From positions 7,192,001 through 7,256,000 of the forward strand of contig NZ_CP106798.1 in assembly GCF_025642155.1 (NCBI RefSeq): a stretch of 64,000 bases of DNA, given 5' to 3'. A program made the translations under genes and the position numbers. This DNA comes from Streptomyces sp. HUAS 15-9 (lineage in GTDB: Bacteria > Actinomycetota > Actinomycetes > Streptomycetales > Streptomycetaceae). Of the stretch, positions 1 to 9,246 are shown in pieces. The first letter of the stretch is position 1. The number at the start of each line of letters is the position of its first letter. A model generated the notes under the pieces. That model ran no database searches and was not told the origin of the DNA. It saw only the letters and a list, made by a program, of their open reading frames with translations.

Positions 1-142
1 GGGCGTGCAGTACAAGCCGGTGAGCGCGGACAAGATGCTCCGCCGCAACCTCACGATCTACGGCCTCGGCGGGCTGATCGCCCCCTTCATCGGCATCAAG
101 ATCATCGACCTGCTCATCTCGCTCATCCCCGGGATCGGGTGA
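1..142 (+). CDS. kdpB: KdpB C-terminal end (potassium-transporting ATPase, B subunit), partial
   Basis: Only the last 46 codons are present, read in frame from base 2 to the TGA at 140-142. The peptide carries the typical end of the Kdp P-type ATPase catalytic subunit: a basic turn ([10 protein letters not shown]) followed by a hydrophobic helix ending LISLIPGIG. In the family KdpB hydrolyses ATP and drives K+ uptake through KdpA. The assignment rests mainly on the kdpC, kdpE and kdpD genes that follow at once. The stop overlaps the GTG of kdpC. Confidence 0.88.
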   Translation, partial: GVQYKPVSADKMLRRNLTIYGLGGLIAPFIGIKIIDLLISLIPGIG

Positions 143-762
143 AGGACATGAACAACTCCTTTGTGAACTTCGGCCGTATGACGTGGGCCGCCCTGCGCAT
201 GCTGCTCGTCCTCACCGTCGTGACCGGCATCGTCTACCCCCTCGTCGTCACCGGCATCGGCCAGGCGGCCTTCCATGACGAGGCCAACGGCTCGATGGTG
301 AAGGTCGACGGCAAGGAGGTCGGCTCGAAGCTGATCGGCCAGAGCTGGAACCTGCCCGGCACCGACAAGCCGGACCCGAAGTGGTTCCAGCCTCGTCCGT
401 CCAACAGCAACTACGACCCGCTGACCACCGGTTCCAGCCAGCTCAGCGCCAGTAACCCCGAGCTGGTGCAGAGGGTGAAGGACGCGAAGAAGCAGGTCGC
501 CGAGTTCAACGGCGTACCGCAGTCCGAGGTGCCCAAGGACGCGGTGACCGGCTCGGCCTCCGCGATCGACCCGGACATCTCCCCGGCCTACGCCGACATC
601 CAGGTGGGCCGCGTGGCCAAGGCGAACGGACTGCCCGTCGCCCAGGTGCAGAAGCTGGTCGAGGAACACACCGACGGCCGCACCCTCGGCTTCATGGGCG
701 AGCCGCACGTCAACGTCCTGGCGCTCAACATCGCGCTCAAGGACCTTCTGGCGAAGCAGTGA
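139..762 (+). CDS. kdpC: KdpC, potassium-transporting ATPase subunit C
   Basis: KdpC is the small single-span subunit that stabilises the KdpFABC high-affinity K+ pump and helps ATP binding. The protein (207 aa) has one N-terminal membrane helix at about residues 14-38, then a periplasmic-type soluble domain with the family signature QSWNLPGT and the block [11 protein letters not shown]. The C-terminus ends in the usual LNIALKDL stretch. The GTG at 139 overlaps the kdpB stop, giving translational coupling; an ATG at 148 is an alternative start. It is followed after 94 bp by the sensor/regulator genes, an arrangement usual in actinobacteria. Confidence 0.95.
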   Translation: MKDMNNSFVNFGRMTWAALRMLLVLTVVTGIVYPLVVTGIGQAAFHDEANGSMVKVDGKEVGSKLIGQSWNLPGTDKPDPKWFQPRPSNSNYDPLTTGSSQLSASNPELVQRVKDAKKQVAEFNGVPQSEVPKDAVTGSASAIDPDISPAYADIQVGRVAKANGLPVAQVQKLVEEHTDGRTLGFMGEPHVNVLALNIALKDLLAKQ

Positions 763-856
763 CGGGATTACCCGACATGCGCGGGAGTCGGCGGCCGGGG
801 GAAAGCCCCGGGTCCGTCGACTCCCGACGTCATGACGACAGGAGAGGCACACACCC

Positions 857-1540
857 ATGACCAGGGTGCTCGTGGTGGAGGACGACCCGCAGCTCGTACG
901 GGCCCTCGTGATCAACCTGCAGGCACGCAACTACGGCGTTGACGCAGCCCCCGACGGCGCCACCGCCCTCCGTCTCGCGGCGGCCCGCCAGCCCGACGTC
1001 GTTCTGCTCGACCTGGGCCTGCCCGACATGGACGGCGTCGACGTCATCAGGGCCCTGCGCGGCTGGACCCGCGTCCCGGTCATGGTCCTGTCCGCACGCC
1101 AGTCGTCCGACGAGAAGGTCGCGGCGCTCGACGCGGGCGCCGACGACTACGTCACCAAGCCGTTCAACATGAACGAGCTGCTGGCCCGGCTGCGGGCGGC
1201 CGTCCGCCGCACGGAGGACACCCCGCTCGTCCCAGAGACGACGCTGGTCGAGACGGAGCACTTCACCCTCGACCTGCTGGCCAAGAAGGCCGTACGGGAC
1301 GGTCGGGACGTGCGGCTGACCCCGACCGAGTGGCACCTGCTGGAGATACTGGTGACGAACCCCGGCCGGCTCATCACCCAGAAGCAGCTGCTCCAGGAAG
1401 TGTGGGGAGTCCCCCGGACCAACAAGACGAACTACCTTCGCGTCTACATGGCCCAGCTGCGACGCAAACTCGAAACCGACCCCTCCCACCCCCGCTATCT
1501 CATCACCGAGCCCGGCATGGGCTACCGCTTCGAAGGGTGA
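857..1540 (+). CDS. kdpE: KdpE, OmpR-family response regulator
   Basis: This is a 227-aa two-domain regulator. The receiver domain (about 1-120) has the acidic pair VEDD near the N-terminus, the phosphoacceptor Asp52 in LLDLGLPDMDG, and the conserved Lys in VTKPF. The C-terminal half is an OmpR/PhoB winged helix (LTPTEWHLLE, then the recognition region near LRVYMAQLRRKLE). It lies directly before kdpD with 2 bp between them, so both are on one mRNA. By family it is phosphorylated by KdpD and activates kdpFABC under K+ limitation. A GGAGAGG ribosome site precedes the ATG at 857. Confidence 0.95.
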   Translation: MTRVLVVEDDPQLVRALVINLQARNYGVDAAPDGATALRLAAARQPDVVLLDLGLPDMDGVDVIRALRGWTRVPVMVLSARQSSDEKVAALDAGADDYVTKPFNMNELLARLRAAVRRTEDTPLVPETTLVETEHFTLDLLAKKAVRDGRDVRLTPTEWHLLEILVTNPGRLITQKQLLQEVWGVPRTNKTNYLRVYMAQLRRKLETDPSHPRYLITEPGMGYRFEG

Positions 1541-1542
1541 AC

Positions 1543-4086
1543 ATGGCACGCGGCAAGCTCCGGATCTATCTCGGCGCGGCTCCCGGCGTCGGCAAGACCT
1601 ACGCGATGCTCTCCGAGGCGCACCGACGGGTGGAGCGGGGCACCGACTGCGTTGTCGCCTTCGTGGAGCACCACGGCCGGTCGCGCACCGAGGTGATGCT
1701 CCACGGCCTGGAACAAATGCCGCGCAAGGAGATCGAATACCGGGACAGCGTCTTCACCGAGATGGACGTCGACGCCGTCCTCGCCCGCCGCCCCCAGGTG
1801 GCCCTCGTCGACGAACTCGCGCACACCAACATCCCCGGCTGCCGGAACACCAAGCGCTGGCAAGACGTCGAGGAGCTGCTCGCGGCCGGCATCGACGTGA
1901 TCTCCACAGTGAACATCCAGCATCTGGAGTCACTCGGTGACGTCGTGGAGTCCATCACCGGGGTTCGGCAGCAGGAGACCGTACCCGACGAGGTCGTACG
2001 ACGGGCCGACCAGATCGAGCTGGTCGACATGTCCCCGGATGCGCTGCGCCGCCGGATGGCGCACGGCAACATCTACAAGCCGGACAAGGTCGACGCGGCC
2101 CTGTCCAACTACTTCCGGCCCGGTAACCTCACCGCCCTGCGCGAGCTGGCGCTGCTGTGGGTGGCCGACCGGGTCGACGAGTACCTGACCGAGTACCGAA
2201 GCGAGCACCGGGTCTCGAAGATCTGGGGCTCGCGCGAGCGGATCGTGGTCGGCCTCACCGGCGGCCCCGAGGGCCGTACGCTCATCCGGCGCGCCGCACG
2301 CCTGGCCGAGAAGGGCGCGGGCGGCGAGGTCCTGGCCGTCTACATAGCCCGCGGCGACGGCCTGACCTCCGCCTCACCGAAGGAACTGGCCGTCCAGCGC
2401 ACCCTGGTGGAGGATCTGGGCGGCACCTTCCACCACGTCGTCGGCGACGACATCCCGGCCGCGCTCCTCGACTTCGCCCGGGGCGTCAACGCCACCCAGA
2501 TCGTCCTCGGCGTCTCCCGGCGCAGGACCTGGCAGTACGTCTTCGGGCCGGGCGTCGGCGCCACGGTCGCCCGCGACTCCGGGCCCGACCTCGACGTCCA
2601 CCTCATCACCCACGACGAGGTGGGCAAGGGCCGAGGACTGCCCGCCGCCAGGGGCGCGCGCCTCGGCCGGGCCCGGCTCATCTGGGGCTGGCTGGCCGGA
2701 ATCGCCGGACCGCTGCTGCTGACGTGGCTACTGAGCAGTGTGCTTCCACAGGTCGGCCTGGCCAACGACATGCTGCTGTTCCTGACGATGACGGTGGCGG
2801 CGGCGCTGCTCGGCGGGCTCTTCCCCGCGTTGGCCTCGGCGGTGGTCGGATCCGCCCTGCTGAACTGGTATTTCACCCCGCCGGTCCACACCTGGACGAT
2901 CGCCGACCCGGAGAACATCGTCGCCATCGCGGTCTTCTTCGGCGTCGCCGTGTCGGTGGCCTCGGTGGTGGACCTGGCCGCCCGCCGCACCCACCAAGCA
3001 GCCCGGCTGCGTGCCGAGTCGGAGATCCTCTCCTTCCTCGCCGGCAACGTCCTGCGCGGCGAGACGACCCTGGAAGCACTGCTGGACCGGGTCCGTGAGA
3101 CCTTCGGCATGGAGTCGGCGGCCCTGCTCGAACGCGAGAACGACGTCGCCCCCTGGACCTGCGCCGGCAGCGTCGGCCCCCGCCCCTGCACCAGCCCCGA
3201 TGCAGCCGACGTGGACGTCCCGGTCGGTGACCACCTGACTCTGGCCCTCTCCGGCCGCGTCCTGCCCGCCGAGGACCGCCGGGTGCTGGCCGCCTTCGCC
3301 GCCCAGGCCGCCGTCGTCCTGGACCGCCAGCGCCTGCAGCAGAAGGCGGACGAGGCGAAGGAGCTGGCCGAGGGCAACCGCATCCGCACCGCCCTGCTCG
3401 CCGCCGTCAGCCACGACCTCCGCACGCCGCTCGCCGGCATCAAGGCCGCGGTCACGTCCCTGCGCTCGGACGACGTCGAATGGTCCGAGGCCGACCAGAC
3501 GGAGTTCCTGGCGGCCATCGAGGGGGGCGCCGACCGCCTGGACAACCTCGTGGGCAACCTGCTCGACATGTCCCGCCTCCAGACCGGCACCGTGACGCCG
3601 ATCATCCGCGAGACGGACCTGGACGAGGTGATCCCCATGGCGCTGGGCGGCGTACCCGAGGACAGCGTCGACCTGGACATCCCTGAAACGCTCCCGATGG
3701 TCGACGTCGACCGCGGCCTGCTGGAACGTGCGGTCGCCAACGTCGTCGAGAACGCGGTCAAGTACAGCCCGCCGGGGAAGCCGGTCCTGGTCTCGGCCAG
3801 CGCGATCGCCGACCGGTTGGAGGTCCGGGTCGTGGACCGCGGCCCAGGCGTCCCGGACGAGGCCAAGGACCGCATCTTCGAACCCTTCCAGCGCTACGGC
3901 GACGCCCCGCGCGGTGCCGGCGTCGGCCTCGGCCTCGCGGTGGCCCGCGGCTTCACGGAGGCCATCGGCGGCACCCTCAACGCCGAGGACACCCCCGGCG
4001 GCGGCCTCACCATGGTCCTCACCCTGCCGACGGCACCACAACGCCGCCCGGAAGAGCCCGAGCGCACATCCGCCGTCACGACATGA
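1543..4086 (+). CDS. kdpD: KdpD, K+-sensing sensor histidine kinase
   Basis: The 847-aa protein has the full KdpD order: an N-terminal KdpD domain with a P-loop (GAAPGVGKTYAML), a universal-stress-type domain at about 245-370, four membrane helices at about 380-490, a GAF-like region, then the kinase core. The phosphoacceptor His is in VSHDLRTPL near residue 625, and the ATP-binding N, G1 and G2 boxes are present (NVVENAVKYS, DRGPGVP, GVGLGLAVARG). The ATG at 1543 is chosen because it follows the kdpE stop by 2 bp and starts exactly at the family N-terminus; upstream in-frame codons lie inside kdpE. It is the sensor partner of KdpE. Confidence 0.95.
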   Translation: MARGKLRIYLGAAPGVGKTYAMLSEAHRRVERGTDCVVAFVEHHGRSRTEVMLHGLEQMPRKEIEYRDSVFTEMDVDAVLARRPQVALVDELAHTNIPGCRNTKRWQDVEELLAAGIDVISTVNIQHLESLGDVVESITGVRQQETVPDEVVRRADQIELVDMSPDALRRRMAHGNIYKPDKVDAALSNYFRPGNLTALRELALLWVADRVDEYLTEYRSEHRVSKIWGSRERIVVGLTGGPEGRTLIRRAARLAEKGAGGEVLAVYIARGDGLTSASPKELAVQRTLVEDLGGTFHHVVGDDIPAALLDFARGVNATQIVLGVSRRRTWQYVFGPGVGATVARDSGPDLDVHLITHDEVGKGRGLPAARGARLGRARLIWGWLAGIAGPLLLTWLLSSVLPQVGLANDMLLFLTMTVAAALLGGLFPALASAVVGSALLNWYFTPPVHTWTIADPENIVAIAVFFGVAVSVASVVDLAARRTHQAARLRAESEILSFLAGNVLRGETTLEALLDRVRETFGMESAALLERENDVAPWTCAGSVGPRPCTSPDAADVDVPVGDHLTLALSGRVLPAEDRRVLAAFAAQAAVVLDRQRLQQKADEAKELAEGNRIRTALLAAVSHDLRTPLAGIKAAVTSLRSDDVEWSEADQTEFLAAIEGGADRLDNLVGNLLDMSRLQTGTVTPIIRETDLDEVIPMALGGVPEDSVDLDIPETLPMVDVDRGLLERAVANVVENAVKYSPPGKPVLVSASAIADRLEVRVVDRGPGVPDEAKDRIFEPFQRYGDAPRGAGVGLGLAVARGFTEAIGGTLNAEDTPGGGLTMVLTLPTAPQRRPEEPERTSAVTT

Positions 4087-4244
4087 GCAGCCGGGCCCCC
4101 ACGCGCACAGGATCCCGGCGCAACTGTCTGGAACTCCTTCCACATCCGCCGCGTGTTGGTGACGAGCGGCGACCCGCACAACCTCATCGAGAGCCTGCGC
4201 GCGCAGATCCCCGCCGAGCACATCGCCTTCGTCGTCGGCGGCGT
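4087..4244 (+). other. Coding-like remnant between kdpD and the IS110 fragment
   Basis: After the kdpD stop the same reading frame stays open and spells a protein-like stretch from about 4123 (WNSFHIRRVLVTSGD, then IPAEHIAFVVGG) up to exactly where transposase homology begins at 4245, in another frame. No good start codon is seen. I read this as the stub of a former kdp-downstream gene cut by the insertion element. I cannot name the family. Confidence 0.4.
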
Positions 4245-5024
4245 GGCAAGTCGGATCCGCTCGATGCCCGGAACGCGGCGCGAGCCGTGTTGAGCGGGCG
4301 GGCCCGTGCCCGGGCCAAAACGGGCGACGGGCCGGTGCAGATCGCGAGAATGTACAAACTCACGAAAGTGTCGGCCGTCAAAGCCCGCACCCAGGCCATC
4401 AGCCAGCTCAAGGCCGTACTCGTCACTGCGGACCCCGTCTTGCGGGAGGAACTGGCCGGACTGGGCAATGCCGAACTCTTCCGTACCTGTGCACAGTTCA
4501 CCGATGCGCGTGGTTGCGAGGAGGGCGGCGCGGAGTCGGTGGTGCAGGCCACCCGGATCACGCTGGGCCTGCTGGCTCACCGGATCGGCCGGCTCTCCGA
4601 GGAGATCCGGGACGTGGAGGCTCGTCTGACCCGGCTTGTGGAACGGTATGCCCCGCAGCTGCTCGATGTGGTGGGGATCGGTCCGGACACGGCGGTCGCT
4701 CTGCTGATCACGGTGGGGGACGACCCGGAACGGTTGGACAGTGAGGCGTCGTTCGCCGCGCTGTGCGGTGTCAGCCCGGTTGAGCGTTCCTCGGGGCGTC
4801 GGCAGTTCCGCCGTCTCCACCGTGGCGGCGACCGGCAGGCCAATGCCGCGCTGCATCGCATCGTGTTCACCCGTCTGCGGGTCGACCCGCGTACCCAGGA
4901 CTACTACGAGCGGCGGATCAAGGAGGGCAGGACCCGGCGTGAAATCGTCCGCTGCCTCAAACGTGACGCGGCCCGGGAGGTCTTCCACCTGGTCAAACAG
5001 CTACAGCCAGCACCCCGCTCATAG
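4245..5024 (+). pseudogene. IS110-family transposase, 5'-truncated
   Basis: From GKSDPLDAR onward the translation follows the intact IS110 transposase at 43056-44153 almost codon by codon to the end. It keeps the second half of the RuvC-like DEDD region (KSDPLDA), the helical linker and the C-terminal Tnp domain (VVGIGPDTAVALL, GVSPVE, HRIVFTRLR). The first roughly 110 residues, with the catalytic Asp and Glu of the DEDD core, are missing, so it cannot be active. The element's right end seems to lie near 5041, where the similarity to the intact copy stops after ATAGGGGC and an ACGTGAG motif. Confidence 0.9.
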
Positions 5025-5039
5025 GGGCTGTGACACGTG

Positions 5040-5072
5040 AGGACCCCGTTGGCTCGTTTCGGCGGGGGTCCT
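5040..5072. terminator. Inverted repeat after the IS110 remnant
   Basis: The arms AGGACCCC (5040-5047) and GGGGTCCT (5065-5072) are perfect complements around a 17-nt loop. It sits just outside the IS110 right end. It may end transcription coming out of the kdp operon; no T-run follows, as is common in streptomycetes. Confidence 0.45.
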
Positions 5073-5109
5073 GCGTAGACCAGGGGCGCGGCCTGGCGAG
5101 GCTTCCGAG

Positions 5110-5282
5110 TGGGTGGTGTCTCGCCTGGTGCCGGCTCCTCCGCAGCGGTTTGGGCGTCCAGCTGCTACTGGCGGGCGACCTGTTCCGCGGCAGTGACGTG
5201 GTCGATCGGGGCCTGGGCGAGTGGTTCCCGGGAGCGGTGCAGGAACGCCTGCCCGAGCAGCCGACCCGCCGCACAATGGCAC
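5110..5282 (-). other. Possible minus-strand gene remnant
   Basis: The minus strand reads an Ala/Gln-rich helical-looking peptide (GRLLGQAFLHRSREPL, then IDHVTAAEQVARQ) interrupted by one TAG and continuing QLDAQTAAEEPAPGE. The look is that of a degraded coding region, but I cannot assign a family and chance is possible. Confidence 0.25.
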
Positions 5283-5306
5283 TCCCCGGTGCGAAATACT
5301 CTCCAG

Positions 5307-5795
5307 ATGGGTTCACGCACTTCCCCGATAAGTCAGCCGATCACGATACGGAGGGCAGTCGCGCGGGATGCCAAACGGCTCACGCGGCTCGTGCGTGGCT
5401 CAGGCGCCTACGAGGGTAAGTACGCAGCCGCAGTGGCGGGCTACCGGGTCGGTCCTGATTACATCGAGGCGCACCGCACCTTCGTGGCCGTCGGCGCCGA
5501 CGAGCATGGAGACCGGGTCCTCGGGTTCTATTCGCTCGTCCTCGCTCCACCGGAGCTCGACCTGCTGTTCGTCGCCGACGAAGCGCAAGGGCGGGGTATT
5601 GGACGGCTGCTCGTGGCGCACATGCAGTCCGAGGCCCGTGCCGCCGGGCTCGACCGTGTCAAGGTCGTGTCGCATGTTCCCGCCGAGGACTTCTACCACC
5701 GCGTGGGTGCGGTGCGGACCGGGGCCGCGTTTGCGAACCCGCCCGCCGTGCCGTGGGACCGTCCCGAATTCGAGTTTCGCATTCCTTCGGAATGA
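5307..5795 (+). CDS. GNAT-family N-acetyltransferase
   Basis: This 162-aa protein has the GNAT fold order: N-terminal beta strand (ITIRRAVARDAKRL), central strands (VLGFYSLV, ELDLLFVADEAQGRG) and the acetyl-CoA pyrophosphate loop QGRGIGRLLV. The C-terminal strands include VVSHVPAEDFYHRVGA. The substrate cannot be told from sequence. The ATG at 5307 fits the start of homology; the open frame upstream runs into IS-flank debris. It stands alone on its strand between the IS110 remnant and the cold-shock gene. Confidence 0.8.
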   Translation: MGSRTSPISQPITIRRAVARDAKRLTRLVRGSGAYEGKYAAAVAGYRVGPDYIEAHRTFVAVGADEHGDRVLGFYSLVLAPPELDLLFVADEAQGRGIGRLLVAHMQSEARAAGLDRVKVVSHVPAEDFYHRVGAVRTGAAFANPPAVPWDRPEFEFRIPSE

Positions 5796-6321
5796 CGCGG
5801 TGTGCCGGTTGGCAGGGCACCGGCTTCGCCTGCATGGCGCGCTCCGTGTGTACCGTCGTCTCTGCCCTGGCGGGGGATCGCGTGCGCCGGCGGCCCTTCC
5901 CCGCGTCAGGAGCGAGGCGAGGGTGCTGCTGGACGCCTTTCGAAGGCGTCTCACGGACAGCCGCTTACGTCGTCGCCCCCCGGGCGGTCAGGGTTGCACT
6001 TTGTGAGACCGCTCTTCCTGAAACGTAGCACTCCGAGTGGATCAATATCTGTGCTTGCGAAGTGAGTCTTTGGCGGACCGCGTAGTGAGAGTTTTTGTCG
6101 CACTGAGTGGAGCGGAATTACGTAATGTGTACAGGCCGTTCCAGTGTGCTACCGTCGATCTCGGTTGCAGTCGTGGTTCCCGAAACTTCGAGTGCCCCAC
6201 CCGGTTCTGTCGGTTGGGGGCGCTTCTGTATTTCCGGTCATTTCCGGGCGGGGTAATCATTGCGGCGACACGGTGTCCGCGCAGTGCGGATCCCGATGTA
6301 CTGCCCCGAAGGAGATATGAC
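5796..6321 (+). promoter_or_regulatory. Long upstream region of the first cold-shock gene
   Basis: No gene is seen in these 526 bp. A perfect 10-bp palindrome ATTACGTAAT lies at 6117-6126. Just after it is a possible promoter with -35 TGTACA and -10 TACCGT (about 6130-6157, 16-bp spacer). That would give an mRNA leader of about 160 nt, like the long 5' leaders of cspA-type genes. A strong ribosome site (AAGGAGAT) stands before the ATG at 6322. Promoter placement is inferred by eye. Confidence 0.4.
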
Positions 6322-6525
6322 ATGGCTACTGGTACCGTGAAGTGGTTCAACGCGGAAAAGGGCTTCGGCTTCATCGAGCAGGACGGTGGCGGCGCCGACG
6401 TGTTCGCCCACTACTCGAACATTGCCGCGCAGGGCTTCCGTGAGCTCCTCGAAGGTCAGAAGGTAACCTTCGACATCGCGCAGGGTCAGAAGGGCCCGAC
6501 GGCCGAGAACATCGTTCCGGCCTGA
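6322..6525 (+). CDS. Cold-shock protein (CspA family)
   Basis: The 67-aa protein is one complete cold-shock domain. It has both nucleic-acid-binding motifs, RNP1 (KGFGFI) and RNP2 (DVFAHYS), after the canonical start [10 protein letters not shown]. Such proteins bind single-stranded RNA and act as RNA chaperones. It is followed by a strong terminator, then by a DEAD-box helicase gene. A near-identical paralogue lies at 11166-11369. Confidence 0.95.
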   Translation: MATGTVKWFNAEKGFGFIEQDGGGADVFAHYSNIAAQGFRELLEGQKVTFDIAQGQKGPTAENIVPA

Positions 6526-6543
6526 CGCTGACGCACATTTTGT

Positions 6544-6581
6544 AGCTGTGGCCCGCATCCTTCGGGGTGCGGGCCCCAGCT
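6544..6581 (+). terminator. Terminator hairpin of the first cold-shock gene
   Basis: GCCCGCATCC (6551-6560), a TTCG tetraloop and GGGTGCGGGC form a 10-bp stem with one G-T pair, extended by outer arms AGCTG/CAGCT. It starts 18 nt after the stop codon. Confidence 0.8.
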
Positions 6582-6846
6582 GCACACATCCCCCGCAGCA
6601 ATTTCAACTATGGGGCGACTCGGAGGAATCCGTAGTCTCACCACGCGCGGCTCCTCCTGAAGAGCTGTGCTGCAGCCGACGCCCGGATCTTACGTCCCCA
6701 TCGCGTCACCCATTTCAGCACCTGTGCCCGGGGGTATTTCGCCTGGCCCAAATCTGTTTTTTGCCGCCGGTCCATACTTGTAATTCCCCATGCCGCTCAT
6801 TGCTGCGGGAATTCCTTGATATGCGCCACATCGAGGAAGGTTCCGC

Positions 6847-8340
6847 ATGAACCGCACACGCACGAACGATCGCTTCGACCGCTCCCGTAACGGCAGAGCC
6901 GCCGCCGGAAAGGGCGGCAGTCGCACGGGCTCGCAGGCACCGCGCCGTTCCGGCGGCCCTGCCCGTTCCGGCGGTTACGGCCGCCGGCCAGCCACAGTGC
7001 AAGGTGAGTTCGCGCTGCCCAGGACGATCACCCCCGCGCTGCCCCCCATTGAGGGCTTCGCCGAACTCGACATGCCCGAGCACCTGCTGACCGAACTCGG
7101 CAAGCAGGGTGTGACCGCACCGTTCCCGATCCAGGGAGCGACGCTGCCGAACTCCCTGGCGGGCCGTGACGTACTGGGCCGCGGGCGCACCGGTTCCGGC
7201 AAGACCCTCGCCTTCGGCCTCGCCCTGCTCGCCCGTACCGCTGGACAGCGTGCTGAACCCCGCCAGCCGCTTGGGCTGATCCTCGTGCCGACGCGTGAGC
7301 TGGCGCAGCAGGTGACCGACGCGCTCACACCGTACGCCCGTTCCGTCAGGCTGCGGCTGGCCACGGTGGTGGGCGGGATGTCGATCGGCCGGCAGGCCGG
7401 CGCGCTGCGGGGCGGGGCCGAGGTCGTCGTCGCGACGCCCGGACGGCTCAAGGACCTCATCGACCGTGGCGACTGCAGGCTGAACCACGTGAGCATCACG
7501 GTACTGGACGAGGCCGACCAGATGGCCGACATGGGTTTCATGCCGCAGGTCACCGCGCTGCTCGACCAGGTGCGTCCGGAGGGGCAGCGCATGCTGTTCT
7601 CCGCCACCTTGGACCGTAACGTCGACCTGCTGGTTCGCCGCTATCTGACCGACCCCGTCGTGCATTCGGTCGACTCGTCGGCCGGTACGGTCACGACGAT
7701 GGAGCACCACGTCCTGCACGTCCATGGCGCCGACAAGCACGCCGCCACGACCGAGATCGCCGCCCGCGACGGCCGCGTGATCATGTTCTTGGACACCAAG
7801 CACGCCGTCGACCGGCTGACCCAGGACCTGCTCAACAGCGGGGTACGCGCCGCCGCGCTGCACGGCGGCAAGTCGCAGCCACAACGCACCCGCACGATGG
7901 CGCAGTTCAAGACGGGGCACGTCACCGTGCTGGTGGCAACCAATGTCGCAGCGCGCGGCATCCACGTCGACAACCTCGACCTGGTCGTCAACGTCGATCC
8001 GCCGGCCGACCACAAGGACTACCTCCACCGCGGCGGCCGTACCGCCCGCGCCGGCGAGTCCGGCAGCGTCGTCACCCTCGTCACACCGAACCAGCGCCGC
8101 GGCATGGTCCGCCTCATGTCGGACGCCGGAATCCGGCCGCAGACCACCCAGATCCGCTCGGGAGACGAGGCCCTGAGCCGGATCACCGGCGCCCAGGCCC
8201 CGTCCGGCATCCCGGTCGTCATCACCGCACCGGTGGTCGAACGCCCCAAGCGCAGCGCCTTCTCCCGAGGCCGACGCCGCCCTTCCTCGGCGACCCGGCG
8301 CGCCCCCGTACGCCGGCCCGTCCTCGACGCGGTGGCCTAG
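6847..8340 (+). CDS. DEAD-box ATP-dependent RNA helicase
   Basis: The 497-aa protein carries all core helicase motifs in order: Q-motif region (APFPIQGATLP), Walker A (RTGSGKT), PTRELA, the DEAD box (VLDEADQMADMG), SAT, then in the second RecA domain VATNVAARGI and HRGGRTARAG. A basic, Gly/Arg-rich tail of about 45 residues precedes the core and a short Arg-rich tail follows it, as in cold-shock helicases that unwind structured RNA. A GAGGAAGG ribosome site precedes the ATG. Its place after a cold-shock protein gene suggests a joint role in RNA folding at low temperature (inference). Confidence 0.95.
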   Translation: MNRTRTNDRFDRSRNGRAAAGKGGSRTGSQAPRRSGGPARSGGYGRRPATVQGEFALPRTITPALPPIEGFAELDMPEHLLTELGKQGVTAPFPIQGATLPNSLAGRDVLGRGRTGSGKTLAFGLALLARTAGQRAEPRQPLGLILVPTRELAQQVTDALTPYARSVRLRLATVVGGMSIGRQAGALRGGAEVVVATPGRLKDLIDRGDCRLNHVSITVLDEADQMADMGFMPQVTALLDQVRPEGQRMLFSATLDRNVDLLVRRYLTDPVVHSVDSSAGTVTTMEHHVLHVHGADKHAATTEIAARDGRVIMFLDTKHAVDRLTQDLLNSGVRAAALHGGKSQPQRTRTMAQFKTGHVTVLVATNVAARGIHVDNLDLVVNVDPPADHKDYLHRGGRTARAGESGSVVTLVTPNQRRGMVRLMSDAGIRPQTTQIRSGDEALSRITGAQAPSGIPVVITAPVVERPKRSAFSRGRRRPSSATRRAPVRRPVLDAVA

Positions 8341-8386
8341 AACCTTCGTGATCGGAAAGTTGACCCATCTCTGCAGGAGGCACCCT

Positions 8387-8787
8387 TTGACGCTGATTCA
8401 GATGCAGCCCCTCTCGGCGGACGCCAACCCCGTGCACAGGGCGGCGGTGGAGGTCATGGACGCAGCCGGACCGCAGGTCTGTGACGACATGAGCGTCGAG
8501 GTGGCGCTGGCCGTCATGGCCGCCGCACGCACGGGCCGACTGGTCGTCTGCGACCAGGACGACCAGCGCATCGGCCTGGTGACCCGAACCGACCTCACGG
8601 CCGTCCGCGACAGCGGCGCTCACACGGACCGGGTCCGCCTGCGCGACATCCTCGGCGACCACGGATCGTACACCTCACCCGTGACCGCGATGGCGAAGCC
8701 AAGCACGCGATGCGCTCCCGTCGGCTCGGTGCTCTGCGAGTCGTAGACGAGCAAGGCAGCGCCCCGGGCATCCTCGCCACCCGCTGA
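8387..8787 (+). pseudogene. CBS-domain protein gene with a single-base frameshift
   Basis: A TTG at 8387 preceded by CAGGAGG (8374-8380) starts a protein with a CBS domain (MDAAGPQVCDDMSVEVALAV, then GRLVVCDQDDQRIGLVTR). After VTAMA at about 8695 the frame runs into a short nonsense tail that stops at 8746. Restoring one base near 8695 opens the neighbouring frame, which reads AKHAMRSRRLGALRVVDEQ and ends at a TGA (8785-8787). That is the expected second half of the CBS pair. Either the gene lost one G recently or the base call is wrong. It lies 46 bp after the helicase gene and probably belongs to the same operon. Confidence 0.8.
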
Positions 8788-8836
8788 AACGCGTCGCCCC
8801 GGGGCGGACCGTTCTTCCCTCTCCCTGTGAGGCCAC

Positions 8837-9145
8837 ATGCGCTGCGTCATCGCCCGCTTCCCCTTCGAGCTCACCAAGGGCGGAGTGCTGGAATCGATGA
8901 AGGGCATCAAGCCCGAACCGGTCACCGGAGAATCGGTGATCATCGGCCGCCGCCACTACCCCGTCAAGCAAGTCGGCCAAGTCATCACCCGCCAGGACCG
9001 CCGTGACTTCAGCGCTGCCGAAGTCCTCCGGGCCATGACTCAGCTCGGCTTCACCTGCCGAGCCCTCCCCAAGGCCGCGCCTCTGGGCATCCCCGGCTCG
9101 CTGCAGCACGCCTCCGCGATGCTCGGCACCCCCGTGACGGTCTGA
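8837..9145 (+). CDS. Small conserved protein of the cold-shock cluster, function unknown
   Basis: This 102-aa basic protein has no recognised domain by eye. Notable blocks are RFPFELTKGGVLESMKGI, GESVIIGRRHYPVKQ and ITRQDRRDFSAAEVLRAM. I recall similar small proteins beside actinobacterial cold-shock genes, but cannot verify this here. It is 49 bp after the CBS gene and is followed by a strong terminator, so it is the last gene of the helicase operon. No signal peptide or membrane span is seen. Confidence 0.75.
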   Translation: MRCVIARFPFELTKGGVLESMKGIKPEPVTGESVIIGRRHYPVKQVGQVITRQDRRDFSAAEVLRAMTQLGFTCRALPKAAPLGIPGSLQHASAMLGTPVTV

Positions 9146-9178
9146 CCGGGTAAACAGGCACGAGCCGACATCTGACCG

Positions 9179-9220
9179 GCAGTGTGGGCCCGACCGGTAC
9201 GCCGGTCGGGCCCACACTGC
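9179..9220 (+). terminator. Strong terminator closing the helicase operon
   Basis: The arms 9179-9197 and 9202-9220 are perfect 19-bp complements (core GTGTGGGCCCGACCGG) around the tetraloop TACG. It lies 33 bp after the last stop codon and would work in either direction. Confidence 0.9.
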
Positions 9221-9246
9221 GTGCAGCGGGTTCCCGTCGCCGTCGC

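Noticed and set aside
5109..5306. N-terminal extension of the GNAT gene to 5109
   Set aside because: The added 66 residues have no GNAT likeness and cover IS-flank debris; the ATG at 5307 begins the fold.
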